Below, piece after piece: positions 56,983 through 64,000 of a stretch of DNA of 64,000 nt. The notes beneath the pieces are model-generated. The model did not search any database. It was not told the origin of the DNA and saw nothing but the letters and a program-made list of their open reading frames with translations. Both the position numbers and the translations under genes were made by a program. This stretch comes from Actimicrobium sp047621345. GTDB taxonomy: Bacteria > Pseudomonadota > Gammaproteobacteria > Burkholderiales > Burkholderiaceae_D. Positions within the stretch are counted from its first letter, which is position 1. Each line of letters begins with the position of its first letter. The stretch is from contig JBLHLW010000009.1 of assembly GCA_047621345.1 (NCBI GenBank), positions 1-64,000 of the forward strand, in the 5' to 3' direction.

Positions 56983-58827
56983 TCAGCCCTGCACGCCGAA
57001 CTGCAACGCCGCCAGACTCGCATACAAGCCATCGAGCGCGACCAGTTCAGCATGCGTGCCCATCTCCACGATATGTCCATGCTCGAGCACAACGATGCGA
57101 TCCGCCCGTTTGACGGTTGCCAGTCGATGCGCAATGACTAGCGTGGTCCGTCCGACCATGGCTGCTTCGAGGGCACTTTGCACCAATCGTTCGGATTCGG
57201 CGTCGAGCGCGCTGGTGGCTTCGTCGAGCAATAGCAGTGGTGGATTTTTCAGCATTGCGCGAGCAATCGCGATGCGCTGGCGCTGACCGCCGGACAGGCG
57301 CACGCCGCGTTCGCCGAGGAAGGATTGATAGCCTTCCGGCAGGCGTTCGATGAACTCGTGCGCGGCGGCCATCTTGGCAGCGGCAATGACCTCGTCATCG
57401 CTGGCGCCGGCGCGGCCGTAGCGGATGTTCTCCATTGCATTGGCCGAAAAAATCACCGTGTCTTGCGGCACGATGCCGATGGCGCCGCGCAAAGTGTGCA
57501 AGTCGAGTTGGGTAATATCGACGCCGTCAAGCAGGACACTGCCTTGTTGCGGGTCATACAGCCGCAGCAGCATCTGGAAAAGCGTGGTCTTGCCGGCGCC
57601 AGATGGACCAACAATCGCCACCGTTTCACCGGCCGGGATGGTCAGCGACAAGTGGGCCAGCGCCGGGCTGTCCGGGCGCGACGGGTAATGGAATGTGATG
57701 TCGTTCAAGGCCAGCGTGGCACCGCCAGCACTTTGCGGCGGCAGAGGCTGAGGATGTTGCGGCGACTGGATCGGCGATTCTTCGGCGAGCAATTCGAGCA
57801 GACGTTCGGTGGCGCCAGCGGCGCGTTGTGCCTCGCCCAGCACTTCGGACAACGCACCGATCGAACCAGCGACGATGGCTGCATACAGGATGAACTGGCC
57901 GAGCGAGCCACCGGTCATCGTGCCTTGAATGACGGCGTGCGCACCCAGCCACAGCACGAAGACGATGGCACCGAACACCAGCAGAATGGCGATCATTGTC
58001 AGCAGCGAGCGGGCGCGGATACGCCGCATGGCTGTCCCGAAGGCGTTTTCGACGAGGTTGCTAAAACGAGCGGATTCGATTTTTTCATGCGTGAATGCTT
58101 GCACGGTCGGCATCGCATTGAGGATTTCGCCTGCCATGGCCGAGGCATCGGCAATGCGATCCTGTGTATCGCGCGAGAGCTTGCGCACGCGTCGGCCAAA
58201 GATCACGATGGGCGCGACCACCAGAATGAGTGCGCCGAAAATGATGGCCGTCAGCTTCACGCTGGTGATGAACAACATCACCATGCCGCCAACGAACAGC
58301 AGCACATTGCGCAAGGCCATCGAGATGCTGGTGCCGACCACAGCCTGAATCAGTGTGGTGTCGGTGGTCAGGCGCGACAACACTTCGCCGCTCTGGGTGG
58401 TCTCGAAAAACTGCGGACTTTGCGTCACGACATGCGCATAGACGGCGCTGCGGATGTCGGCAGTGACGCGTTCGCCCAGCCACGACACCATGTAAAAACG
58501 GGCTGCCGTTGCGATGGCCAGCACGCTGGCAACGCCGAACAGGGCCAGAAAATACAGGTCAATGTGATCGGCACTTTTGGTGCCATTGCCGCCGAAACCG
58601 AGGTCGATCATCTGCTTGAACGCAAAGGGCACCGCCAGCGTTGCGCAGGCAGCCACCACCAGTGCGAGACCTGCCAGCATGAACTGGCGCAGATAAGGTT
58701 TTAGAAAAGGCAGCAGTTCGGCCAGCGTGGCGAGGCTGGCTTTTTTGGCGACTGGCGCTTCGGCAGGTTTGGCAGCGTGCGCAGTGGTCGCGTTGGTGTT
58801 GGTGTTGGTGTTGGTCGTGGTGGTCAT
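56983..58827 (-). CDS. ABCB/MsbA-type ABC exporter half-transporter
   Basis: A 614-residue protein with an ABC transmembrane domain (about 35-330, six segments) fused to an ATPase: Walker A GPSGAGKTT, Q-loop IVPQDT, signature LSGGQRQR, Walker B LLLDEATSALD and H-loop AHRLAT. It should work as a homodimer and export lipids, peptides or drugs. The N-terminus MTTTTNTNTNTNATT comes from tandem hexamers. The ATG overlaps the stop of the AttH-like gene, tying it to the export operon. Confidence 0.93.
   Translation of the reverse strand: MTTTTNTNTNTNATTAHAAKPAEAPVAKKASLATLAELLPFLKPYLRQFMLAGLALVVAACATLAVPFAFKQMIDLGFGGNGTKSADHIDLYFLALFGVASVLAIATAARFYMVSWLGERVTADIRSAVYAHVVTQSPQFFETTQSGEVLSRLTTDTTLIQAVVGTSISMALRNVLLFVGGMVMLFITSVKLTAIIFGALILVVAPIVIFGRRVRKLSRDTQDRIADASAMAGEILNAMPTVQAFTHEKIESARFSNLVENAFGTAMRRIRARSLLTMIAILLVFGAIVFVLWLGAHAVIQGTMTGGSLGQFILYAAIVAGSIGALSEVLGEAQRAAGATERLLELLAEESPIQSPQHPQPLPPQSAGGATLALNDITFHYPSRPDSPALAHLSLTIPAGETVAIVGPSGAGKTTLFQMLLRLYDPQQGSVLLDGVDITQLDLHTLRGAIGIVPQDTVIFSANAMENIRYGRAGASDDEVIAAAKMAAAHEFIERLPEGYQSFLGERGVRLSGGQRQRIAIARAMLKNPPLLLLDEATSALDAESERLVQSALEAAMVGRTTLVIAHRLATVKRADRIVVLEHGHIVEMGTHAELVALDGLYASLAALQFGVQG
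58781..58814. repeat. Tandem six-base repeat coding for Thr-Asn
   Basis: GTTGGT (minus strand ACCAAC) repeats about four times near 58793-58815, inside the start of the exporter gene. Copy-number change would add or remove Thr-Asn pairs without a frameshift. Confidence 0.6.
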
Positions 58828-59885
58828 AGTTTCAAAGGTTTTACGTAGCCGGTCATTTCCAGGTAACCGCGGCCTGCCGGTTGTCCTGCGCGCAGGATCG
58901 TTACACCACCTTCCCAATACACCGAACCGGTCGACTGGCGTGAATCGAGTTCCTGATCGTCTTGCAGCGGGATCAGTTGCCAGGTCGTGTTGCCGGTCGT
59001 GATCCGTGTGGCCACGGGATACGATGCGTTGGTACGTGGTGAACGCCAATTGCGCTGCGGCGAGAAGTGTACTTGGTCCGGTGTGAATTGCGTGACCGTA
59101 CCGGATTTATCGCGCAGTGCAGCATGGGCCCAGAGTTTATCACCCTGCTTGTTGCGAATCTGGAACGCCATCAGCGCGCTGCCATCGTCGAGGTTGGCAC
59201 CGAGCCAGTCCCAGCCGCTGGCATCGGCATCGAGGACGCTGGTTGACCATTCGTGATCGAGCCAGGCGGTGCCGGTGATGGCCACCGGCGCACCGTTACG
59301 TGACAACTGGCCGCTGACCTGCAATTGTGGCTGGCTGTAGTAATAGCTGGCTTGTTGCACCTGCGGTCCCTTGCGCGAGTAGCCGCCGTCGCCTTGCAAT
59401 AGCGGCGGCTGAGTTGGCATCAGCGAGAGCTTCAACGTGAAGTCGCGCGCGGTGATGCTGGCCTCGTAACTGCCATCGGCATGACGCAGCAAATGCCAGT
59501 CGTCGAGCCGGATGTCCGTGTTGCCCTCGCGCGCGAAGGCCAGCCCGAAGCCGGCCCGCGCCGTGCGCTGATCGTGCACCAGTTTGCCCACAGCAGGATC
59601 GGACAAGGCAGCATGGGCGATGATCAGTTGCGACGGGGCAAACGCACTCGGGTTACTGCGATCATGGTCGGTAGCCGAGCGAAAAAAAGTGATCTGAAAA
59701 CCAAGCGGCTTCTTGTCCGGGGTTTCGATCCAGCCAGTGGCGTACCACCATTCAGTGCGGAAGTCCGGATGCGCGCCAAAGTCGGCCGGGAATTGCAGCG
59801 GTACGTTGGGCTTGACCGTAGCAAACACCGGCGCCGCTGCATGGCTCCAGCCGCAGAAGACGAGCAGGATCAATAGCCAGCGCAT
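58824..59885 (-). CDS. AttH-like secreted lipocalin-fold protein
   Basis: A 353-residue exported protein (signal peptide MRWLLILLVFCGWSHAAA) of the AttH/CrtC-like group, two lipocalin-like halves. Marks are HPDFRTEWWYATGWIET, FQITFFRS, YYYSQPQLQVSGQL and GTAWLDHEWSTSVLDADASGWDWLG. It is often annotated as hydrolase or carotenoid hydratase, but an enzymatic activity is not established for this branch. The start overlaps the FtsX-type permease stop (TGATG), which implies that the two proteins work together. Confidence 0.88.
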   Translation of the reverse strand: MRWLLILLVFCGWSHAAAPVFATVKPNVPLQFPADFGAHPDFRTEWWYATGWIETPDKKPLGFQITFFRSATDHDRSNPSAFAPSQLIIAHAALSDPAVGKLVHDQRTARAGFGLAFAREGNTDIRLDDWHLLRHADGSYEASITARDFTLKLSLMPTQPPLLQGDGGYSRKGPQVQQASYYYSQPQLQVSGQLSRNGAPVAITGTAWLDHEWSTSVLDADASGWDWLGANLDDGSALMAFQIRNKQGDKLWAHAALRDKSGTVTQFTPDQVHFSPQRNWRSPRTNASYPVATRITTGNTTWQLIPLQDDQELDSRQSTGSVYWEGGVTILRAGQPAGRGYLEMTGYVKPLKL

Positions 59886-62416
59886 CACCAGTCCTCCCGT
59901 ACGGCGCGGATGGCATCACCGGCCACTGCGCGCGAACCGGCGATGACGGCAGTCGCTGCCGATGACACCAGCAGCAAACTGGCCACCGATCCCAGCATGA
60001 TCCAGGGCATGTGCAATTGCATACTCCAGTGAAAAGATTGGGGATTGACAATGAAGATGAGTACCAGGCTGATGACCCAGCCGAGGACGAATCCGACCGC
60101 GATGCCGAGTCCGGTCAGCAGGCCGCCTTCGAGCCCGAGCACCAGCAGGATTTGCCGGCGCGTGACACCGACATGGCGCAGCATGCCGAACTCTTTGGCG
60201 CGCGCCAGCGTTTGGGCTGAAAAAGTCGCTGCCACGCCGAACAGACCGATGACGATGGCAACCACTTCGAGCAAATAAGTGACCGCGAAACTCCGGTCAA
60301 AAATTTTCAGACTGAGGGCGCGGATTTCGCCGGGATCGGCAAATTCCACGGCGCTGCCGAAGGGCAGTGCGCGCACGTCACGGATCACCTGATCGGACGT
60401 CACACCGGGCTTGAAAAACAGGGCGGCGTCATTCACGTCGAGGTCGCCGGTAAGGCGCTGGTAATCGGCCAGCCGGATTTGCACGGCACCCGACTGGCGC
60501 GCGTAGTCACGCCACACACCGACTACCATGAACGGCGGCGCGTTGGCACCGAGCGGCAGCGTCACTTGCTGGCCGACCCGGTACCCGTACAAGTCCAGCA
60601 TCGCCTCCGAAGCCCAGAGCGGCAATACACCGACTGGCAGTTGCGTCGCGTCGATGACATCGTCGGTCAGCGGCAAAGTGCGTTCCGGTTCAGCGGCATC
60701 GATGGGACGCGCCAGCAAGACCACGGCCGGGCGCGTGAGCTCCAGCGCCAGCGGCAGCGTGCGTAAAAATTCAGTACGCTGCACGCCCGGTAGCGCGCTG
60801 AGCAAGCGCTGTTCGGCGGGCTTGAGTGCACCGGTGTCGCCACTGGCTGCGGAACGCACATACAGATTGGCCGACAATAATTGCACCAGCCAGTCATCGA
60901 CCGAAACCCGGAAACTCGACACCATGATGGCCATTGCCACCATCAGGCTGAAGCTCGACAGCACGCCGCCTAGCGCAATCGAGGCCTGATTGGGCGCATT
61001 GGCCAGATGTGCCAGCGCCAGCATCGTGACCGGTTGCTTTTGCCCGTGCCGGCTTAGCGCTGCGAAGGCCAGCGCCGCACAACGTGGCATCAGCGCGATC
61101 CCGCCGACCAGCAACAAGGCCACAGCCAGATACCCGAACAACGGCAGTTCGAATACCGGCGGCAAGGTCGTCAAGAGCGCCGCCAGTAGCAAGCACGCCA
61201 GTGCCGGCCACGGCGTTGACAAGCGCGCCAGTGCGACATCCTCGCTGCCAGATTTGAGCGCGGGCGCCGGTCGTGCGCGTGCCGCTTCGAGTGCCGGCGC
61301 CAGACTGCCGAGCAGCGCAATGCCAGTGCCGAGCACGAAGAAAATGATCGCGGTTACCCAATTTAATTGCACACTCGGCCGGATGCCAGGGAAATAGCCG
61401 CCGCCCAGATCGCCGCCGAAAAATTGCAATGCCAGCGCGGCCAGCACGTAACCACCGACCAGTCCGACCAGCGACCCGAGCGCGCCCAGCAAGGCGCCTT
61501 CGAGCAGCACCTGGCGCAGCAGCAGGCCACGTGTCAGGCCAATCACGCGTAGCAGCGCGAACTGCGAGCGTCGTCGCAATACCGACAAGGCCTGAGTCGA
61601 AAACACCAGAAAGGCACCAGTAAACAATGCCACCAGCGCCAGCACATTCAGATTGACCCGGTAGGCACGCGACATGTTGGCGCTACGGGCTTGCTGGTCA
61701 GCGCTTTCGGTAACCAGCAATGTCGGGAACTCGGCAGACAGCGCGCTGCGAAAGGTCGCACGCGTGATACCGGTCGCGAGCTTGAGGTCGATGCGCGACA
61801 ACTTGCCGATCCGGTCGAAGCGCCACTGCGCAGCAGCAATGTCCATCACCGCAATACGCTGTCCGGGCCGGGCACGCACGATGCCGCCGGCTACGCGCAA
61901 CGCGACCATGGCCGTACCGTTTTGCAGTTCCAAGGTATCGCCAACCCTGACCTTGAGCCAGTCTTGTGCCGCCGGTGACAGGAAGATCGCGTCATCGGCC
62001 AGCGTGTCGAACGGACGGTCTTCGGATGGCACGCCGAGCAGATCAGGAGCGAGGCCGGAGGCGCGGAACATATCGATGCCGAGGATCTTTAGCGCGCCGC
62101 GTTGGGATAGATTCTGGCCCGGAAGCGTGGCGTCGATTTCCAGCACCGGGTTGGCCAGTACGACGCCGTCACGACGCACCAGTTGCGGATAAATTTTTTC
62201 ATCGAACAGTGGTTGGGGGCCGCGCACCTGCAGGTCCGACTGGCCCGTCAGGCTGCGTGCCGCGGCCGAGAATTCATTGAAGGCAGCGCCATTGATCAGG
62301 TCGATCGCAAAGCCCAGTCCGACGCCCAGCGCAATCGCCGCGATCGCTGCCAGTGCGCGCCACGGATGGGCACGCCATTCGCCAAACACCAGCCACCGTG
62401 TCAGCGACCCGATCAT
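59885..62416 (-). CDS. FtsX-like ABC permease (LolC/AttF-type), 843 residues
   Basis: Inner-membrane permease with two FtsX domains. One TM at the N-terminus (about 20-42) precedes a large periplasmic region (45-255). A three-to-four TM block follows (about 255-400), further TMs (about 400-500), a second periplasmic part (500-710) and a final TM block. This two-module layout belongs to MacB/LolCDE-like mechanotransmission exporters that act on substrates in the periplasm or outer membrane leaflet. It overlaps the ATPase gene by ATGA. Confidence 0.9.
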   Translation of the reverse strand: MIGSLTRWLVFGEWRAHPWRALAAIAAIALGVGLGFAIDLINGAAFNEFSAAARSLTGQSDLQVRGPQPLFDEKIYPQLVRRDGVVLANPVLEIDATLPGQNLSQRGALKILGIDMFRASGLAPDLLGVPSEDRPFDTLADDAIFLSPAAQDWLKVRVGDTLELQNGTAMVALRVAGGIVRARPGQRIAVMDIAAAQWRFDRIGKLSRIDLKLATGITRATFRSALSAEFPTLLVTESADQQARSANMSRAYRVNLNVLALVALFTGAFLVFSTQALSVLRRRSQFALLRVIGLTRGLLLRQVLLEGALLGALGSLVGLVGGYVLAALALQFFGGDLGGGYFPGIRPSVQLNWVTAIIFFVLGTGIALLGSLAPALEAARARPAPALKSGSEDVALARLSTPWPALACLLLAALLTTLPPVFELPLFGYLAVALLLVGGIALMPRCAALAFAALSRHGQKQPVTMLALAHLANAPNQASIALGGVLSSFSLMVAMAIMVSSFRVSVDDWLVQLLSANLYVRSAASGDTGALKPAEQRLLSALPGVQRTEFLRTLPLALELTRPAVVLLARPIDAAEPERTLPLTDDVIDATQLPVGVLPLWASEAMLDLYGYRVGQQVTLPLGANAPPFMVVGVWRDYARQSGAVQIRLADYQRLTGDLDVNDAALFFKPGVTSDQVIRDVRALPFGSAVEFADPGEIRALSLKIFDRSFAVTYLLEVVAIVIGLFGVAATFSAQTLARAKEFGMLRHVGVTRRQILLVLGLEGGLLTGLGIAVGFVLGWVISLVLIFIVNPQSFHWSMQLHMPWIMLGSVASLLLVSSAATAVIAGSRAVAGDAIRAVREDW

Positions 62417-63087
62417 GCAGCAGTAGCAGGTAACGGATGCAGGCCGGCGCTCGTCAGGATGAGCGTGCGGTCAGCGGTGGCAGCGGCCGCCAGCGAGTGC
62501 GTGACCACGATCGCCGAGGCGCCGTTAGCCTTGATCTCGGCGCGCAGCAAGTGCAGCACGTCGGCGGCGGTATCGGGATCGAGATTGCCGGTCGGTTCAT
62601 CGGCCAAAATCAGCGTAGGGCGATGCACGAGGGCGCGTGCAATTGCCACGCGCTGCATTTCACCGCCCGACAATTGACGCGGAAAATCATTGCCGCGACC
62701 AACCAGGCCGACTTTATCAAGCATCTCGGTCGCGCGCGCCAGCGAGGTGCCATTTAATAAAAGAGGCAAGCCCACGTTTTGTGCCAGCGTGAGGTGCGGC
62801 AAAACATGGAACGCTTGAAAAATGAAGCCGAGCTTTTCACGTCGCAGACGCGTTGCGTCATCGTCGCTCAAGCCCGAGATCGGCACGCCATCAATGAGCA
62901 CGCTGCCGCTGTCGGGCATATCAAGTCCGGCGATCAGGTTGAGCAGCGTCGATTTTCCGACGCCGGATTCGCCCATGATCGCGACGTACTCGCCGGGCTG
63001 CAGCACGAAGTCCAACTGCGCCAGCACGACACGACCGTTGCCATAGGCTTTGCGCACGGCGCGGCATTCCAGTGCCGGTGATGTCAT
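62413..63087 (-). CDS. LolD/MacB-type ABC ATPase
   Basis: A 224-residue ABC ATPase: Walker A GESGVGKST, Q-loop FIFQAFHVLPHLT, signature LSGGEMQR, Walker B LILADEPTGNLD and H-loop VVTHSLA. ADEPTGNLD and the small size mark the LolD/MacB/FtsE class that energises FtsX-like permeases. The ATG at 63087 was chosen because it overlaps the preceding stop as ATGA, the pattern seen at every junction of this operon; 63093 is an alternative. Confidence 0.93.
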   Translation of the reverse strand: MTSPALECRAVRKAYGNGRVVLAQLDFVLQPGEYVAIMGESGVGKSTLLNLIAGLDMPDSGSVLIDGVPISGLSDDDATRLRREKLGFIFQAFHVLPHLTLAQNVGLPLLLNGTSLARATEMLDKVGLVGRGNDFPRQLSGGEMQRVAIARALVHRPTLILADEPTGNLDPDTAADVLHLLRAEIKANGASAIVVTHSLAAAATADRTLILTSAGLHPLPATAA

Positions 63088-63299
63088 TGCCATCCGATGA
63101 CCCAGACGGTGGCATCTTCGAGGCTGCGCCAAGCGATGGTGTCGGTACGTTGGGAATGGACAGCCTGCAAGTCGACATGGGTGATCGGCGAACCATCCTC
63201 GGGCACGATGACACGTGACACCAGAAAATGTTTTTCACGATTGATCGGTGTCAAGGCAGTCCACTTTGAAAGAAGCAGTTTTTTGGGAGAGATCGGCAT
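63084..63299 (-). CDS. TIGR02450-family tryptophan-rich small protein
   Basis: 71 residues: KKLLLSKWTALTPINREKHF, then LVSRVIVPEDG, RTDTIAWRSLEDATVWVIGWQ. This matches the Trp-containing conserved family TIGR02450; function unknown. It is the first gene of the coupled export operon, overlapping the ATPase start. Confidence 0.85.
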   Translation of the reverse strand: MPISPKKLLLSKWTALTPINREKHFLVSRVIVPEDGSPITHVDLQAVHSQRTDTIAWRSLEDATVWVIGWQ

Positions 63300-63425
63300 A
63301 CGGTGAATTATTGTCGGTTAGGCTAAACTCTTGGCAGTTTAGTGCGGATTGCGAAACAGGGTTGGCACTCCCAACACCGCTGCAGTTCGCAACAGCCCCG
63401 TCAATTTATTTCTTCAGGGAACATT

Positions 63426-64000
63426 ATGGATCGTCGTACCTTCCTCAAAACCACCGCCATCGCTTCTGCTGCGTCTATTGTCCCATTCGGTCAGGCTGCT
63501 TTCGCTACCGAAGGTCCGTGGCGCACCTTCGATGTAACGACCCGCGTGGAACTCAACAGCACCGGTGCGGCGAGCGTCTGGCTGCCGATCCCGACTGTCA
63601 ATACCGATTATCAAAAAGTCTTGGAGTCCACTTTCAAGACCGATGCTGGCAAAGCCCAGATCGTGCAGGACGCCACTTACGGCGCCGGGATTCTGGTTGC
63701 TGAATTTACTGGCAGCGACAAGCCGGTTGTCGAAGTCACCACCCGCGTCATGACACGTGATCGCAGCGTCGATCTCAGCGCCGCACCCAACAACGAACAA
63801 CTCGATCCCGCCGAGCGCAAGCTGGCGCTCGCCGCGACCGACCTGTTGCCGACCGATGGCATTGTTCTTCAGACCGCACAGGAAATCACTAAAGGTGCCA
63901 AGACCGACAGGGCCAAGGCGCAGGCAATTTACGACTGGATCGTTGACAACACCCACCGCGACGCCAAAGTGCGCGGCTGCGGTGTCGGTGACATCAAGTC
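63426..64000 (+). CDS. Tat-exported transglutaminase-like protein (3' end outside window)
   Basis: Starts MDRRTFLKTTAIASAASIVP, a twin-arginine signal (RRTFLK) ending near AAFA, so it is exported folded. The visible 191 residues include an N-terminal beta domain and the beginning of a transglutaminase-like core: AKAQAIYDWIVDNTHRD, then RGCGVGDIK with the likely catalytic cysteine. The frame is open to the window edge. Such proteins are usually predicted cysteine proteases or peptide-modifying enzymes in the periplasm. It is divergent from the export operon. Confidence 0.88.
   Translation, partial: MDRRTFLKTTAIASAASIVPFGQAAFATEGPWRTFDVTTRVELNSTGAASVWLPIPTVNTDYQKVLESTFKTDAGKAQIVQDATYGAGILVAEFTGSDKPVVEVTTRVMTRDRSVDLSAAPNNEQLDPAERKLALAATDLLPTDGIVLQTAQEITKGAKTDRAKAQAIYDWIVDNTHRDAKVRGCGVGDIK

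Noticed and set aside
57325..58704. A 459-codon open frame on the plus strand
   Set aside because: Antisense to the ABCB exporter; His/Gln-rich shadow composition.

Overview
The window looks like a piece of a betaproteobacterial chromosome of the order Burkholderiales, most likely Oxalobacteraceae. This placement is inferred from protein style and gene content (typA, hexR/edd/eda, a combined glpD-STPQ-V-K operon, a 750-residue basic amino-acid decarboxylase) and not from a database search. GC content is moderately high almost throughout. I saw no rRNA, tRNA, CRISPR array, insertion sequence or prophage.

Layout. 1-5.1 kb: the end of typA, an omega-aminotransferase, dusA and a small lipoprotein. 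5.3-12.1 kb: a central-carbon locus in which pgi-zwf-hexR faces edd-eda, with two matching HexR-type operators between them. 12.2-15.7 kb: a stress and chaperone cluster (DUF3309, cbpA, cbpM, a DksA-like zinc finger protein, a universal stress protein, an RcnB-like protein). 15.8-25.6 kb: a chemoreceptor, a CNNM/CorC-type membrane protein, rpiA, yggX, argA and hrpA. 25.6-37.0 kb: a mosaic region in which housekeeping genes (xdhC-like, an EamA transporter, dcd, alx) alternate with three repeat-rich, effector-like proteins (LP-repeat, leucine-rich repeat, ankyrin) and a RelE-like/UvrD helicase/ankyrin fusion. Palindromic REP-like elements lie next to several of them. 37.1-45.8 kb: a basic amino-acid decarboxylase, then folA and thyA, separated by about 4.4 kb of accessory DNA that carries a large lipoprotein and an AT-rich gene with EreA/ChaN-like motifs. 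45.9-56.1 kb: a complete glycerol catabolic and ABC-uptake operon (glpD, glpS, glpT, glpP, glpQ, a DUF2160 protein, glpV, glpK) with divergent glpR. 56.2-64 kb: a fasciclin-domain protein, a five-gene translationally coupled export operon (TIGR02450 protein, LolD-like ATPase, FtsX-type permease, AttH-like secreted protein, ABCB exporter) and the start of a Tat-exported transglutaminase-like protein.

How the parts work together. Pgi, Zwf, Edd and Eda form the route from fructose-6-phosphate and glucose-6-phosphate through the Entner-Doudoroff pathway to pyruvate and glyceraldehyde-3-phosphate, with HexR as the likely local repressor. The glp operon imports glycerol, phosphorylates it and oxidises glycerol-3-phosphate, under GlpR. 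Its two ATPases carry complementary defects that predict one working and one degenerate ATP site.

The strongest candidate for something not routinely described is the 959-residue RelE-like/UvrD/ankyrin protein at 31503-34382, whose architecture would fit nucleic-acid surveillance or defence. Next come the effector-like repeat proteins around it, the dispersed double-hairpin elements (three copies of one family, three of another), and the thyA/folA insertion.
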